This document shows positions 46,501 to 58,480 of a stretch of DNA of 64,000 nt, piece after piece. Position 1 is the first letter of the stretch, and each line of letters opens with the position of its first letter. Origin of the DNA: Galerina marginata (taxonomy: Eukaryota; Basidiomycota; Agaricomycetes; Agaricales; Galerinaceae); the NCBI GenBank assembly GCA_023014335.1, contig JAECYW010000036.1, positions 186,001 to 250,000 on the forward strand, written 5' to 3'. The translations under genes were made by a program, and so were the position numbers. The notes below the pieces were generated by a model, which worked only from the letters and a program-made list of their open reading frames with translations, did not search any database and had not been told where the DNA came from.

Positions 46501-47533
46501 TAGTGGACTTGGGTAATGTTTTGGATGGAAGTGCATGTAGGAAGGAGAAGCAGGTTTATTGTCGCCTTTAACTCTCATGGGCGGCGCTGGGAGAACGACG
46601 ATGAGGGTTTCGACAAGCCCACACCTCGACAGGGCCTCCTCAGCGCGGATGTTGGCAACCAGCTAGCATCTAAACACCCTATCAACGAATGCAAGGAAAT
46701 TACACCTGTCACTGCTACTGCATATCTTCCAAGCACCGCCCACCCTCTCTCGATTTCCCCAGTTTCATTCTCCTAGCATTTCGAACCTCGCTCGGAACAT
46801 GTCAAACACCTATCATACGCCATGACTACCCTCGTGAGGAGGAAAATCGCAGTGACGAATTGCGAACGATTCCATCGACGAACCCGCCCAGCTTTACTCA
46901 TCTCAACTCGACACGACATGGGTGTATGCATGTTTAGATATGACGCGAACGGCTCTGGAGTCTGGTTTCGAATTGTAATCTATTTCCTGTTCCGTCATCG
47001 TCAGAGCTGTCCTGCTCGAGCAAGGGTCTCAATTTGTGCCATTTCCGATCCTGTTCATTTGCTTGGAGATTGTGAGTCTTCGTCTCCTATCAATATTATT
47101 TGCAGTTTTCGTACATACACTTATACTTGTCTTTGCTTGGCAGCCCTACCCTCCGGCGGGTTGCTTTTCTTGTCGTTTTCAACGTTGGTCGATGACTGTA
47201 CCGCCACTCTTTCACTAACCTCGATTTCCTCGTTGATTTGTCTTTTAGTCTCAACCTCCCGAGCGGCCATGCTGAATGCAGTTCCAAATACCCTTCGTAA
47301 GTGACTTATCAAAGACCATTGAAGTCGGGCTGATATCCCATCAACACAGATTAACCCTTCTCTGTTAGAGTTCGCGTACTCTCACCGTTGGTATTTACCT
47401 ATGGAAATAATTTGTTAGTTAGTAATTTAGTTTAGCAATTTGATTTTACAGAATTGGTGATAAGACGTGAGAAGAGTTCGAGCGTACTTAAGACGTGTAA
47501 GAGCCTTTAGGCGCCTAGGTTGATAAACAGATA

Positions 47534-47572
47534 TCGATATTTGCTAGCGCTGAGCTTTAGAAAATATCGATT
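47534..47572. repeat. Inverted repeat, 10-bp arms
   Basis: ATCGATATTT at 47534-47543 and its complement at 47563-47572, with a 19-nt loop. Confidence 0.6.
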
Positions 47573-48093
47573 GCGATAACTAACTTCGTAGCGCGAAGCT
47601 TTACTCAATTTAGCGATCAGGTTTAAATTTAACTTCAAAGATTTGTTGGGCAAGTAAAAGATGATTGATTTAAAATGTTACATGTACTTTATACTGTGGC
47701 TCAGTCGGTCTCGGGCGAGAATAGAGAATCGTGAGCGAAGAGTATCTTGGATGATCTCTTCGGTCACTGTTCGGTGATTCAGTGTCTCGATAGGGATGCC
47801 TTATGTGGAAGGGTCGGTGATGTGGGCGCCAGTTGGTAAGACTGGCTGTGCGAGCCAACGCTGCGCGTGGCATATACTCGACCCCTTTTTTGGTACTGCA
47901 GACATCTTATTTTGCTTCTGAGAGCACTCGCTCACTGATCAGAGACTTCTAGACTGACAATATTAATTGTCATCCCTAAGTAAGTTATTCTTAGCAGATT
48001 CGGTGTCTAGCTCTTTACAGCGGAATGTGTCTAAAGTGCTCTATTGTCCGCATGCAGTTTCCGGGCAAGTGGTCGATGGCTTATTACTCACTA

Positions 48094-48130
48094 TGACGTC
48101 ACACTTAGGATGAGAATAAGTGTGACGTCA
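48094..48130. repeat. Perfect hairpin with two CRE-type sites
   Basis: TGACGTCACACTTA, a 9-nt loop, then the exact complement. Each 14-bp arm carries TGACGTCA, the binding word of bZIP/ATF-CREB factors. No gene is close enough to assign as its target. Confidence 0.65.
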
Positions 48131-49547
48131 AATGTAGAGCACATTTTCAAGTTTGTTTCCGCATTGAGAGGCGATTACAGTAATCATATACACACTTCGC
48201 GCCTGCCAAGATGATATCACGCCGAGGATGTATGAAGGTTGATTCGTTGAATTAGGGGGCGGGACGGGAGACGCGGTGGTCATTTCGTACGCGCGGCGGG
48301 CCCTTGGTGCATTTCGGGTGTCGTTTCCGAATTGGGTTGGCGACCCATGCGGCACGGTCAAACCGCGGCACGGAAGAGCGGAAGAAGCTACGGTGTTGGT
48401 TGATCAGATCAACAGACATCAACAGTGTTGATCTTGACTCCTAACCACCACCTGCATCCTCTCTTGTTTTCTTCGTCCATCCCACTGTAGGAATCTGCAA
48501 GATAAGTTTCTTCGAATTATGTTATATCTTTTTACTATCTGCTCGGTCTGTTTTAGGTACAATCTGACATGATTGAACCGGATGAGACAACAGCACATGT
48601 TACCTGCGTCCCCTCCATCCTGCGGGTGAGGGCCAACGTTCTGACGGGTTAAGTGAAGTATGATGCGACACAGGGAACCCTGGGTAGGACATAGGACAAG
48701 GTCAGTCATGAAAAAAAATCGATAACTTTCTTTTTTACCCCTGACCCATCTGCCCGGCCCATAGGAATATCCACCGCTCCGCCACTCCTGCCGCCCTAAT
48801 CCTGCGTTCACCTCCTTACCAGCTGCCTAACCTCTTCCCCACCCTCGCTCGACCAATCACCATCGGCGCGGCAGCAAACGCACGCGGGAGAGCCTGCTAC
48901 GGCCCCTTCCCCTCTCCATCTCGACAACCTCATAAACACAGCTGTGCTGAGGTCACTACCCCACCTAGACAACCGTGTTGAGGTGAGAAATACTGTGTCG
49001 GTACCACGACGCCTCCATCTTGTAACCCCAATTTATGTTGCGCTTTTTGGACCGCTGACATACACTTCGAAAGAAAGGTAAATCATACATAATCTTTCCT
49101 CAATCACGACGACAAAGGGGGTGTACATCTCATGTAGTTTATTGCTGACACACGCATTGAACAAGAATAAGTTAGACGTCATTTGATGGCAAAGTTCGCC
49201 ATTTCGGACGAGCAGAAATTGAGTCGGCGCGCCATATCGGCGTACAGCGATAATGTAACTGATACCCAATCTGGCAACGGCGCGGCAGTGCCGCTATGTA
49301 TTGCGCAAAAACTCCAGTACGGCATAGAAACGGCAAACTTAAATTGCCTACTGCGGTATGGCCGAGTACGGTTGTAGAGTCGGTTTTGAGTACGATTTTA
49401 ATATTGCAATTATTGGGATGTACTGTACTGTGCCGTCCCAACTATTGGAGTCCTTAAACACCTTATAAAGTGTACAGATGTTGTACCTAATGTGCTAAGA
49501 CGATTATTTGCATTGAAAATCCAAAGTTTATACATCAACTGTTGGGC

Positions 49548-49581
49548 CTGCGAGGACCGTTTTCAAAAACGGGCCTCGCAG
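49548..49581. repeat. Imperfect hairpin, about 16-bp stem
   Basis: CTGCGAGG-A-CCGTTTT pairs with AAAACGG-G-CCTCGCAG with one mismatch and a 2-nt loop. A second weaker hairpin (ATCACATG...CATGTGAT) follows at 49594-49626. Confidence 0.6.
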
Positions 49582-50150
49582 CACGACCAGAAAATCACAT
49601 GATTGTTTTCCCCAGGAAACATGTGATCTGTGCCTCCTTCCTAATCGGGGGCAAAACTACAGATACCGTGAGAACGAAACTGGATCCTGGGGTAAAAGAA
49701 CGATACCCTTTGGGTCTCGTAATCCCGATGCCCGAACCCTTAATTACTTTATCGAGAAGGCAATGGTTTGGGGGCACTGGAAAATTTGCGTGGCAGCTTG
49801 CGTGCTTGCGCAGTGTGAGGTAGCCGAGTTTATGTAGTCAGTAGACGTCAATAAACGTTGGCAACACCACTGAGAATCTTCCTGAGTGACTTAGAATTTA
49901 GCGAGGAATGCGTATTCAAAGTAATCGTATTCGAAAGACTGCCGAACTGGCTACAAACTGTCGAGTATTTATACTGTCCTACGTACTAAGATGATGTAAT
50001 CTAGAAAGTAACTAATATAGTCCGTTAGATATCTACTGCTCGTTAATATCACCTCGTTGTCGCCTCGTGCTACAGTATGACTAGGAATAAAAGGAATAGA
50101 TAAGATTGTGAAATTGAAATGAGAAAAATAAGATAACTACGTCATAGCCA

Positions 50151-50175
50151 AGCCTCGCCGGGAGACGGCGAGGCT
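50151..50175. repeat. Perfect GC-rich hairpin, 10-bp stem
   Basis: AGCCTCGCCG, loop GGAGA, CGGCGAGGCT. No gene nearby; it looks terminator-like but follows no transcript I can see. Confidence 0.6.
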
Positions 50176-51361
50176 ATCCGATTCGGTGATGCTCGGTCCG
50201 TCGAGTCCTATACCTTACACGCAGACTTGCGCAAGTGTTGCGCAAATATCCCCAGACGTTAGCGCAGACTTGCGCAAGTTCGAGTAGCACCTAGCGCTGA
50301 CACAGCCTGGTCAACTTACAGTCTGAGTAGGCTGTTTCAGTAAGAGTAATAGGATATATTTTCGAAATCCAGAACAATAGACCCAAATTAATGATCTAAA
50401 CTATAGGCTCTTTGGTTTCACGCCTTTCCTGATGATTTGACGTGGTTTTGGTCGTAGACATGAATCAACTGGAGGGATTTTGACCGGAAGACGTGCAATG
50501 GGGTCAGGTCTTATCTTGATATTGGATCCATTGGACATTTGACGGTGGGCCTTGAATACCCTGAGCGAACTGATTATATAAACTGAAAAGCAAACAGCTG
50601 TTCTTCTCAAAAAAAAATTCTTAACGGTGAGATTGAAGACTTTTCCCTTTGTCTGGGTCTAATTCTTTTGAAAATCTTCAGCATCACTACCATGCTTTGG
50701 GTGCCGTCATGTAAATCTAAGAGGGTATATCTTCGGCTATCGGAATCTCCCAAGAATGCTTCCACTTTCCTAGCTGAGTGGTGTTAGTTCTCGCTCAGCC
50801 TCTTAAGCCAGATTAATTCACCTGAATTTTTTGTCCTCCTCAGAGTACGTGTTTCCATTTCTCTGCACAACGAACTCGGAATAATAAGCGGATGACCATG
50901 GTTCAAACGATTAAACGTCCAAAAAGGGCTCGAAAGAAGATCAGAGCACATGAACAACTTCTGATGAAGTTTAGATATGTCAGTCTGGCCACCAGATGAC
51001 ATGGCACCAAATTACATGGCTGGAAGCTTTATTTTCGTTAAAAGAACTTAGATAATGCGTCGAGTACCCTAGGCAGTGAGTAATATCTATTCCTGGAGCC
51101 TTAAACGTGTTTCCGATGACAAAATATGGAGGTCAATCCACCCGAGGCAGCACATAATTTCTATCAGGAAAGCCTTCGAATCTCTTTCCTGTCTGGACTC
51201 ATCTCCGTATTAAATGTCACTTGAGCAATTTATAGTGAGCTCCAAGAGTCATTGGAGATAATAAAAGGCAAGGATATCCAAACGAGGGCAAGAGCATGGT
51301 CGCGCCGACATTGAGTACAGTCGCGTGCAGTTGCGCAGACCTTGCGCATGCTCACGTACGC

Positions 51362-51445
51362 CTTGAGTGCACCTGCGCATGTCTTGAGTGCACCTGCGCA
51401 AGCCTTGAGTGCACTTGCGCCGGTCTTGCGCATGGTTCAAGCGCA
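51362..51445. repeat. 21-bp minisatellite, about four units
   Basis: Units start at 51362, 51383, 51404 and 51425 (the last diverged). The core reads CTTGAGTGCACCTGCGCA. Flanks are also rich in TTGCGCA words. Because the unit is a multiple of three, open frames through it encode apparent peptide repeats. Confidence 0.65.
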
Positions 51446-51536
51446 CTTGCGCAAACCCTAAGACCTTCATTGATAGTAACCTATATAAGCATTGACCGAA
51501 CTTGGTATAGTAAGTTTGTCTGCGGAGACAACTAAC

Positions 51537-52040
51537 CAAGGGGTACGCAGTGGCAAATTCCAAAACACCATGTAGGGGGGAGGGGGGGGCCAGAGGGTTC
51601 TTAAACAAAAAAAATCTTTTACTGCAGATAGGTTCAGATACCTGCTGTAATAGATATTTTTCAACATTTTTATAGCCGGCCTATGTGAAAATTGGTTTTC
51701 AGTCATTTTCTGAGCTTCAGCTGGTTAAGATAACCGGAAATTACATGTGAATAAGCTCCCAAGAGGCTACTAACAATTAATATCATTTGATTACTACTTT
51801 AAACTCCACTTAAAGCTATACAGAATCATTGATTGGGGAGGCTAATATGCATTTCTTTTCCAGTCACGACATCTTCCAATGACTTCGGACTTTCGGAGAC
51901 TCAAAACTATGCTTTATTAGGAAATAATCTTATGTAATTCCTTCCTATTTAGGCAGGAGGGGGAGGGGGGGAGGGTCCGGGCAGGCCTTAAACGAAAAAA
52001 ACAACATGATATCCTTGAAAATTTTTCTGCGTACCCCTTG
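51537..52040. mobile_element. Non-autonomous hAT-type MITE, 504 bp, with G-runs
   Basis: 14-bp inverted termini CAAGGGGTACGCAG / CTGCGTACCCCTTG and a perfect 8-bp duplication CAACTAAC at 51529-51536 and 52041-52048. Termini fit YARNG. Inside are two G-rich runs (about 51574-51590 and 51953-51975), each followed by TTAAAC(A/G)AAAAAAA. No transposase. Confidence 0.85.
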
Positions 52041-52048
52041 CAACTAAC

Positions 52049-54957
52049 TCAATCAGAAAAGAACGGCCCGGGTGTCATTTTTACACCCAACTACCGACTG
52101 AATGCCTTAAGGATCATTCACTTCTTCGTAGAATGTGTTAAAAACAATTTATGGCTACAGAATATATAAATACTGGAAACTTTGTCCCTTGAATTTCATC
52201 TCAAAAGAGCTGCCGCCGTTTCTGCGCAAGGTTTTTTGAAGGCGACGGCAGGAGTAAATCGTGGGAAACAGCATAACTTTGACAGCAACTAACGCGGGAT
52301 TTGGTATTACCACTTTCAATGGGATCCGATGGTCAAAATTTCTGGTATGCGAGGTTGTATAGGTGTATCCTACATATGTACCAAGTTTTATAGGATACTG
52401 GTTCACGGGGAGGGAGCTATGACACAAATTAGCATGAAGTCGCACGCTGCAACACTTTTGCCACACCTGATGTTGTGGCAAAACGGTTGCAGTATACACT
52501 GAGCTGCGTTGGAGTAGGACAATCTACGACAAATGCATAATAAGTATATATCTAAGAAGGTAGAATACAACGAAAACTGCAAAGCGTGAAAAGTGGCGCT
52601 AGCGCAGGCTTGCGCTGACTTGCGCATAAAAGGCCCTGCGCAAGTGTTGCGCAAGCACGCAAGCTGCCACGCGAATTTCTCTTGGCCCCAATGGTTTAAA
52701 TATAATTCGGAGAAGTTATTTTTAACACTGTATCTGAAAGGCTCTTCTGGTCGTATTTCGAATATTTCGTAAAAAAGGTTTGAGATAGGGGATGGATACC
52801 ATATACCATAACATTCTCCTATCAGAGTACACCCGAAAAGGCACCTGAAACCCCGCCCTACCGACCTGTCGTTTGAACAACGACGATGGGACGGGCGCTA
52901 CGAAGTTGTTGCTAGTAATGAAGCGGGGAGATTCTGGTACCCATACCCGTCGCCCTGCCAGTGGAATATTAGAACTAACCGGCTACTTGCAAGTCTGCCA
53001 GTAGAAGTTGAATGTTTGAAACATGAGCGATGAATGACTGCCGATTAAAAGGTAAATGTGAACTCACAGTGGTAAGCTTGGTATCGACCTAGGGAGGAAC
53101 GGCAGAAAAATGAGTCCAAAAAACGCGAATCAATTATTTTATACCAACCGAATCCGTAGCAATATATTGGTCTTCTTAGCGTTTTTCGAGCGGAGGTCAC
53201 TCTGAATGTTCAGAACGGAGGACACTTTGCACGGAGCATGAACAGTTAAATCCAGATAGAATGTGTCGCGGTAAGTGTAATGCCTATTTTCGGACTGTTA
53301 TGCATCTAGTTTGGAGTTCTAAAATAGTCAATAACTTACTGTCGACCGGTCAGACGAGGTCGGAGCGCGCAGTAGCTGAGCAATTTTAAAATGGAAGTTC
53401 TTTAAAATTAACCACCTTGCGTTAAAATTTCTTGAACTTGGAGCACCGGCCAGGAAAACGTACAGTAGTGAATGGATTGCTGTGAGGCCGTAACCTGGGA
53501 ATCCAGCTGATAGTACCCGGGCTAATAAAGCTGTGTGGTTAGGGACTTTATATAGCTGGCTAGGACTGAAAGACTAACAGAGTCGACCGTCGCGATTCCG
53601 TACGTAAAACTGGGAGGGACGCAAGGACCGTTTTATGGGTAATTTTCTGTTTAATCGCGTGACAAAACCTGCATAATTCTGTCGTCTTCGATCCGAGCTG
53701 AAATTATGAATAACTTGAAACAACTTTAAGCCCGACGGCAGGATGGATTATCGACTCGAAGTTGGCCATTCAGAATGCTGTGCTTACATTCCAGTCTATA
53801 ATCATGTACTAAAGGAAATTCATTAATTCAGCCCCCTGTAGTGGGGTCTTAGTCGAAGCGATCAGGCCTGGATGCCCTTCCAAAAAATATTATTTTCTCG
53901 GGTAGGTCAGCGAAGAGTACTTACGCGGGGTAGGCAGATATTCCTGCGCCTTCAAAAAGAATTTGCGGCGGGTTGGGTGTGTAAGATTCGAGTGCGATCT
54001 TGAATAATAACTGTTCTCAAGAACCAGAAGCGAAGAAAAGAATTGATGGACTGGGTAGGAACTGTGCTGGATGTCAATTTTTCGAGAGAAGCGACAAAGG
54101 GGATGAGGAAAATTTGATTTCCGTGTCGGCCGTTTGGCCGAACCAATGGCCTTTCACCGATTTTCCGCCTGCTCGCAGCGAGGTTTGGAAACTCCATTTA
54201 GGTTCAACGGGCACAACTAATTAGCATGCAAGGCAGTGCCACTTCCTTGCAGAATTCTAAGCACCTTCTTGATAATAGATGGACTGAAACACTTAGTAAA
54301 GCCCCCCCATATCATTCCTCCCGAATCCACTGTGATTTTGATTCTGTAATTTGCGTCCGAGAATATAATGACCTCAAAAATTTCAAGTGCTCACAATTCA
54401 ACCGTTTATGCATTCCTCGCTCCTGCGTCGTGTACAGGGACGACCTGCTTACTTGTCAATTGTCGGGTTGTTGAAATAAAACACTGTAAGCCCTGTCTCT
54501 CCTCGTTTTTCGACCCGGCAAGGCTCAAAGTCTCCCCAAAAAAGAAGGAGGAACCCAATCATTCCGTGCGAAAACGCGGCGTTCGTGCTCGGGGAATTCC
54601 GTTCGTGTAGTGTTGAGGTGGAAGGCTCCTCTTTTTTGAATTAAGGTTTGAAAAATACCCTAAAAACCAACATGCAGCTGCAGAACCCCCAAAGCCATCC
54701 CTTTTTTCATTTGCCGTGCTCTGAAATCATTTTCCATTGTCGTCGCAGAGGTTTCTTTCGCCAAAGAATACAGATCCAACTGTAAGTGCCATCATCTAGC
54801 TTTCGAGGAAGACAAATGAAGCGTAGAAGAAGCGAGAGGGTATTCTGTCTCGCATTACTGAAGTTTTTTGTGCCCTGATTTTTTCCTGGTTGTTTAACGA
54901 CGTTCTGACGACGAAATTCGTTTACAGGATCCTTTCCATATCGTTCAAGCCCAGCTC
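52049..54957. other. Gene-poor sequence up to the second F-box gene
   Basis: No supported gene. TGCGCA-rich words recur at 52600-52670 (for example TGCGCAAGTGTTGCGCAAG). From about 54700 the sequence is the promoter and leader of the next gene, with a probable 5'-UTR intron at 54782-54927 (GTAAGT...TTTACAG). Confidence 0.45.
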
Positions 54958-56430
54958 ATGGCAATGAACTTTCCAGATGTCGTCCTAATTGGAATCTTTC
55001 GCTGCCATTTGGATGGACCAGCATTTGTTCCGCCTCGCCACACCGATTCCAGAGAACGTTTGATGTTGGTTAGTCATAGGTGGCGAAACCTCGTTCGGTC
55101 CACGCCCGAGTTCTGGACCTGGGTCAAATTTCTACCAGTGGCATCGCAAATCCCAGGACACCTGGAACATCTCGCGCAGACGTGGCTCCGGAGGTCGTTA
55201 GGCGTCCTTGTTTACATCGAGTTTGAGACCGACCTCCACCTCCATACCCCAACGCTGCCGCCTCAACACGTGGTATATGGTGCCGGAAGGTTCTGCGTTG
55301 TCGATACCATCATCCTTCCCTGCGCGCCGCGAATTGTTTCGCTCAAGTGCGTCCTCGCCACCAGTGCTACAGTCCGTTCTTTTCTTACCATCCCAACCTG
55401 GGGGTTTACTGCATTGCAACACGTCGACCTTATCCTCACGAATCACTTGGACCCTCGTCAATCCAGGTTCCATGGTTGGGAGTTCGCAATGTTCAACATT
55501 TTTGGCAACCTGCCGTGCCTTCAGACGGTTAGGTTCTGCGTTCTTAATTCCATGACGATTCATCCAGACTGTTTCCTACTTCCCTGGAACCAAATAACAC
55601 ACCTATATCTCGGAACTACGACCATACCACCGAACATCTTTCTTCGTATCCTCAACTTGACCTCGCTGTCGTTGCAGGACGCCCTTTTTCGTATAAAATT
55701 GACGAAGTCGACTAAGGGTATGGTACCGCATGGTCGAGTGCTTCCAGCCTTTGCCCCAGTTGTGGCCTATCATTTGAAAGGTTTACAACTAATTCTCATT
55801 AATCCCAGCCGTGACCGCCGGATTTTTTATGCCCTAAAGCTCCCAGCGCTTGTTTCGCTTCAAGTGAAGATTTATGATAGGAAGATGGGATGGAATTTGA
55901 ATCATTATATTCCGCTAATCGACACAGCATCTCAGCTTGAATATCTAAGCTTCCTTCCGTTCACATTTCCCCTTGCGCTTTCGAATGTCGATTCAGATTC
56001 ACGCCCCCATCGAATAATCCCGTCTTCCGAGATGGAGAGTCTGTTCGCGGCAATTCCAACTATCAAAACATTGGTCCTCAGCCGTGGCCTCCATATTAAC
56101 TCGCCAACATTGTGGAAAATCGCTCGAGGAGAACTTCTGCCGTCCCTGATCAATCTCCGAATAGGGTCCGTGAGCGGACGCGAGGTCTTGCAGATGGTTG
56201 AAGTACGAAACAACTTGGCGGCGTACCTGGATCTACAACCTCAGCGCTCAGATGACATTTCTATGCATATTCTTAGCCCGATCTCGGTGATGCATCTGTT
56301 AGTCCCAGTGGAGGACGAAGAGATTATCAAAGCAGAGGCCATAATGCTTCGGGAGTCTGTCGCGAGCTGCGCTGGTGTTAAATTTGTAGTTGAAGGTAGG
56401 AATTCTCAAGCCTTTTGCTTCATGATTTGA
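54958..56430 (+). CDS. F-box-like protein, 490 aa
   Basis: A single long exon after a leader intron. The N-terminus (FPDVVLIGIFRCHLDG...RLMLVSHRWRNLVRSTPEFWTWV) is the common Agaricomycete F-box-like pattern, with LVSHRWRNL as its late helix. The body has leucine-rich periodicity (LPCLQTVRFCVLNS, ITHLYLGTTTIP, ASQLEYLSFLPF), probably an LRR-like solenoid for target binding in an SCF ligase. At the end, a possible intron (56396-56440, GTAGGA...TTGTAG) would replace the last 11 residues by a few others, so the exact C-terminus is open. Start 54958 or 54964. Target unknown. Confidence 0.82.
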   Translation: MAMNFPDVVLIGIFRCHLDGPAFVPPRHTDSRERLMLVSHRWRNLVRSTPEFWTWVKFLPVASQIPGHLEHLAQTWLRRSLGVLVYIEFETDLHLHTPTLPPQHVVYGAGRFCVVDTIILPCAPRIVSLKCVLATSATVRSFLTIPTWGFTALQHVDLILTNHLDPRQSRFHGWEFAMFNIFGNLPCLQTVRFCVLNSMTIHPDCFLLPWNQITHLYLGTTTIPPNIFLRILNLTSLSLQDALFRIKLTKSTKGMVPHGRVLPAFAPVVAYHLKGLQLILINPSRDRRIFYALKLPALVSLQVKIYDRKMGWNLNHYIPLIDTASQLEYLSFLPFTFPLALSNVDSDSRPHRIIPSSEMESLFAAIPTIKTLVLSRGLHINSPTLWKIARGELLPSLINLRIGSVSGREVLQMVEVRNNLAAYLDLQPQRSDDISMHILSPISVMHLLVPVEDEEIIKAEAIMLRESVASCAGVKFVVEGRNSQAFCFMI

Positions 56431-58480
56431 AAATTGTAGCGTTATCGTTCGCCTAGCTCGACTTTCTCAATAGGTCGAATGTAAATTACTCGTTACAGTC
56501 TCGGCGACATACATTGTAAATAGGTTTTTAGATATACAGGACGTGGCCCCTAATTATTAGACTTTAGAACCAGACAATCTGTGCCATTGGCGTAATTCAA
56601 GGGGAAACCTAGACATAAAATTAAACAGGAAATCCTATTGGTATCTCCCATCTCGTCGTTTGCTCTAGACAAGTGATTAACATATATGTTACATCGAGTT
56701 TTGTAACTTTCCGCGGCGAAGTTTCAGCTAGCGCGAACGATATTAAACCTTAATAGAAGCTCAATGCTACCTCGCCGATGAGAGGCTTACATACCGAGAA
56801 CTCGCTACCGAAGTTCTCGCTTCCTGAAACATAAGGCCTTGTATGAGGCGCTGTATGACCATATAATTTGCGCCGGGTACGCCAATAGGTTCTTCATCTT
56901 GACTAACACCAATTTCCCGAAAAACGGAATTGACAAGTGCCTTATAAAAAGAAGCTAGCACAATTCCATTATCCAGTCGAGTTTTTGCTTTTTTTACTTG
57001 ACCTCGTCTGTTTACCGGCACACGTTTGAGATAACAGATGCTTTTATATCTCGATAAGTGATCAAATTTGAGAACAGGTAATACATAATGGCCTAACGAG
57101 GCTGGAATACAAACGAGACGTCGGGTAAATGGGTATTAGGCGTTATTGGGGAGATGGCGCAGTCAAGGTGGGTACGCACTTCTAGTAAGCGCTTGTTAAA
57201 AGAGGGTACGTGCTGGCCTTACATTTCGTAGTTCAAGCCTTGGTCCAGAATACTGACGAACGGTATTCGAATGAATTAATTCGCGCCTCAATAATTGTTT
57301 ATGGTCCTAAGATCGATCATGGTTTTAACGGCTTAAAGCCAGGCCTAAAATTGATGAGCAGAGTACGGAGGCTGTGAGCTTCGTATTAATACTCGCCTGA
57401 TCTTTCAAATTCGTATCGGGTGCATTGTCTGTAGTTTTCACTTTGATATTGGATAATTATCATGAGGACGAACGCCTCATGAGACTTGGAATTCACGAGA
57501 TCTGCGCATTTTTTGTGCAATGCTTAAATAGATATCTAATAGAAACTGGTTGATTGCAATTTGGCGCGATCATAGCCCAAACGGGCGCTTCATACCGTCC
57601 CCGAATTGGCAGTCTTACTATTCTTGGAGGTTTATAGTTTGAGTTGGGTCATGCTTCAGGAATTAGTGTCAGTAAGGCAAGTCCTATCCCTTATAACGAA
57701 GCCTCGCCAAGCAGCTCGGACAGAATATCAAGCCATACGAAGTTTTCCGACGTATCATCGAGTACCGCGAATGCTCAAGAGGTAACATGTATTACAATAC
57801 CTTTTATTATAATCTAACGTCCGTTCTAATTATCACCTGTGATGAAGGGACTTGATGGGGCGTTTCAAGTATCGGTGTATTGATATTTAATTACTAATTA
57901 CCACTCCTACAAGTACGTTTTTGCACGACTTCGGGTGATGATATGTGCGTCGAATAATATACGGATTACCTGAGAGTGACTTGGATTGAGAGGGGGAGTT
58001 TGAACTTGAGACGCGGGAAGTATATTCGCCATGGCTAGTCCATCCCGAGGATCTAAATTTTCGGCGGTCCTTCGATGAGCGCTCGAAATCAATATATTTA
58101 AAGTCTCGGACCCAGGTTCGCTTAGGCGGTATTCGCGAGCAAGCGTCGCGGGAAGGGTTTCGCAGATTACTCTTACATAGGTTGGGAATCAGAAACGGTG
58201 GCGAGGGAGGAATACGACGACGGTGCAGATGCGTATATTTTTAATTCACTGGGAGCAGGGCGAATTTAACTCTACGGAGCTGCACCTCGAGGTTGCGACG
58301 ACGCCCGTTGCCGCTTTTCCTGTGTCGACACGGCTGCCGTTTGGGCTCAGACATACATAAATAGTTTACCTACATTTTAGGGACTGACTTAATACTTAGA
58401 ATCAGTCAGAAAGAATAGGAAGTTGGATTAGGCTACGAGTTCCATATCCCGGCGTCTCCTCTCCTCTCTGAGCGGAAGTA
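56431..58480. other. Intergenic, no gene recognised
   Basis: About 2 kb. A minus-strand frame of 84 codons at 56767-57021 has no ATG context or motif I trust. Composition shifts from AT-rich to GC-rich at about 58.1 kb. Confidence 0.4.

Larger units (their letters stand above)
46501..51361. other. Gene desert with hairpins and TGCGCA-rich tracts
   Basis: Nearly 5 kb with no supported gene. Its longest open frame is 160 codons at 46822-47304, without motifs and reading a low-complexity S/L/C-rich sequence. It contains perfect inverted repeats at 47534-47572, 48094-48130, 49548-49581 and 50151-50175. Repeated TTGCGCAAG words occur at 50226-50279. Confidence 0.45.

Noticed and set aside
46822..47304. 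160-codon plus-strand frame
   Set aside because: Composition is S/L/C/R low-information, no motif, and the region around it shows no gene structure.
57151..57240. GGCGCAGTCAAGGTGGG resembling a tRNA D-arm
   Set aside because: The downstream GTTCAAGCC text does not pair into a T-arm at the right distance.
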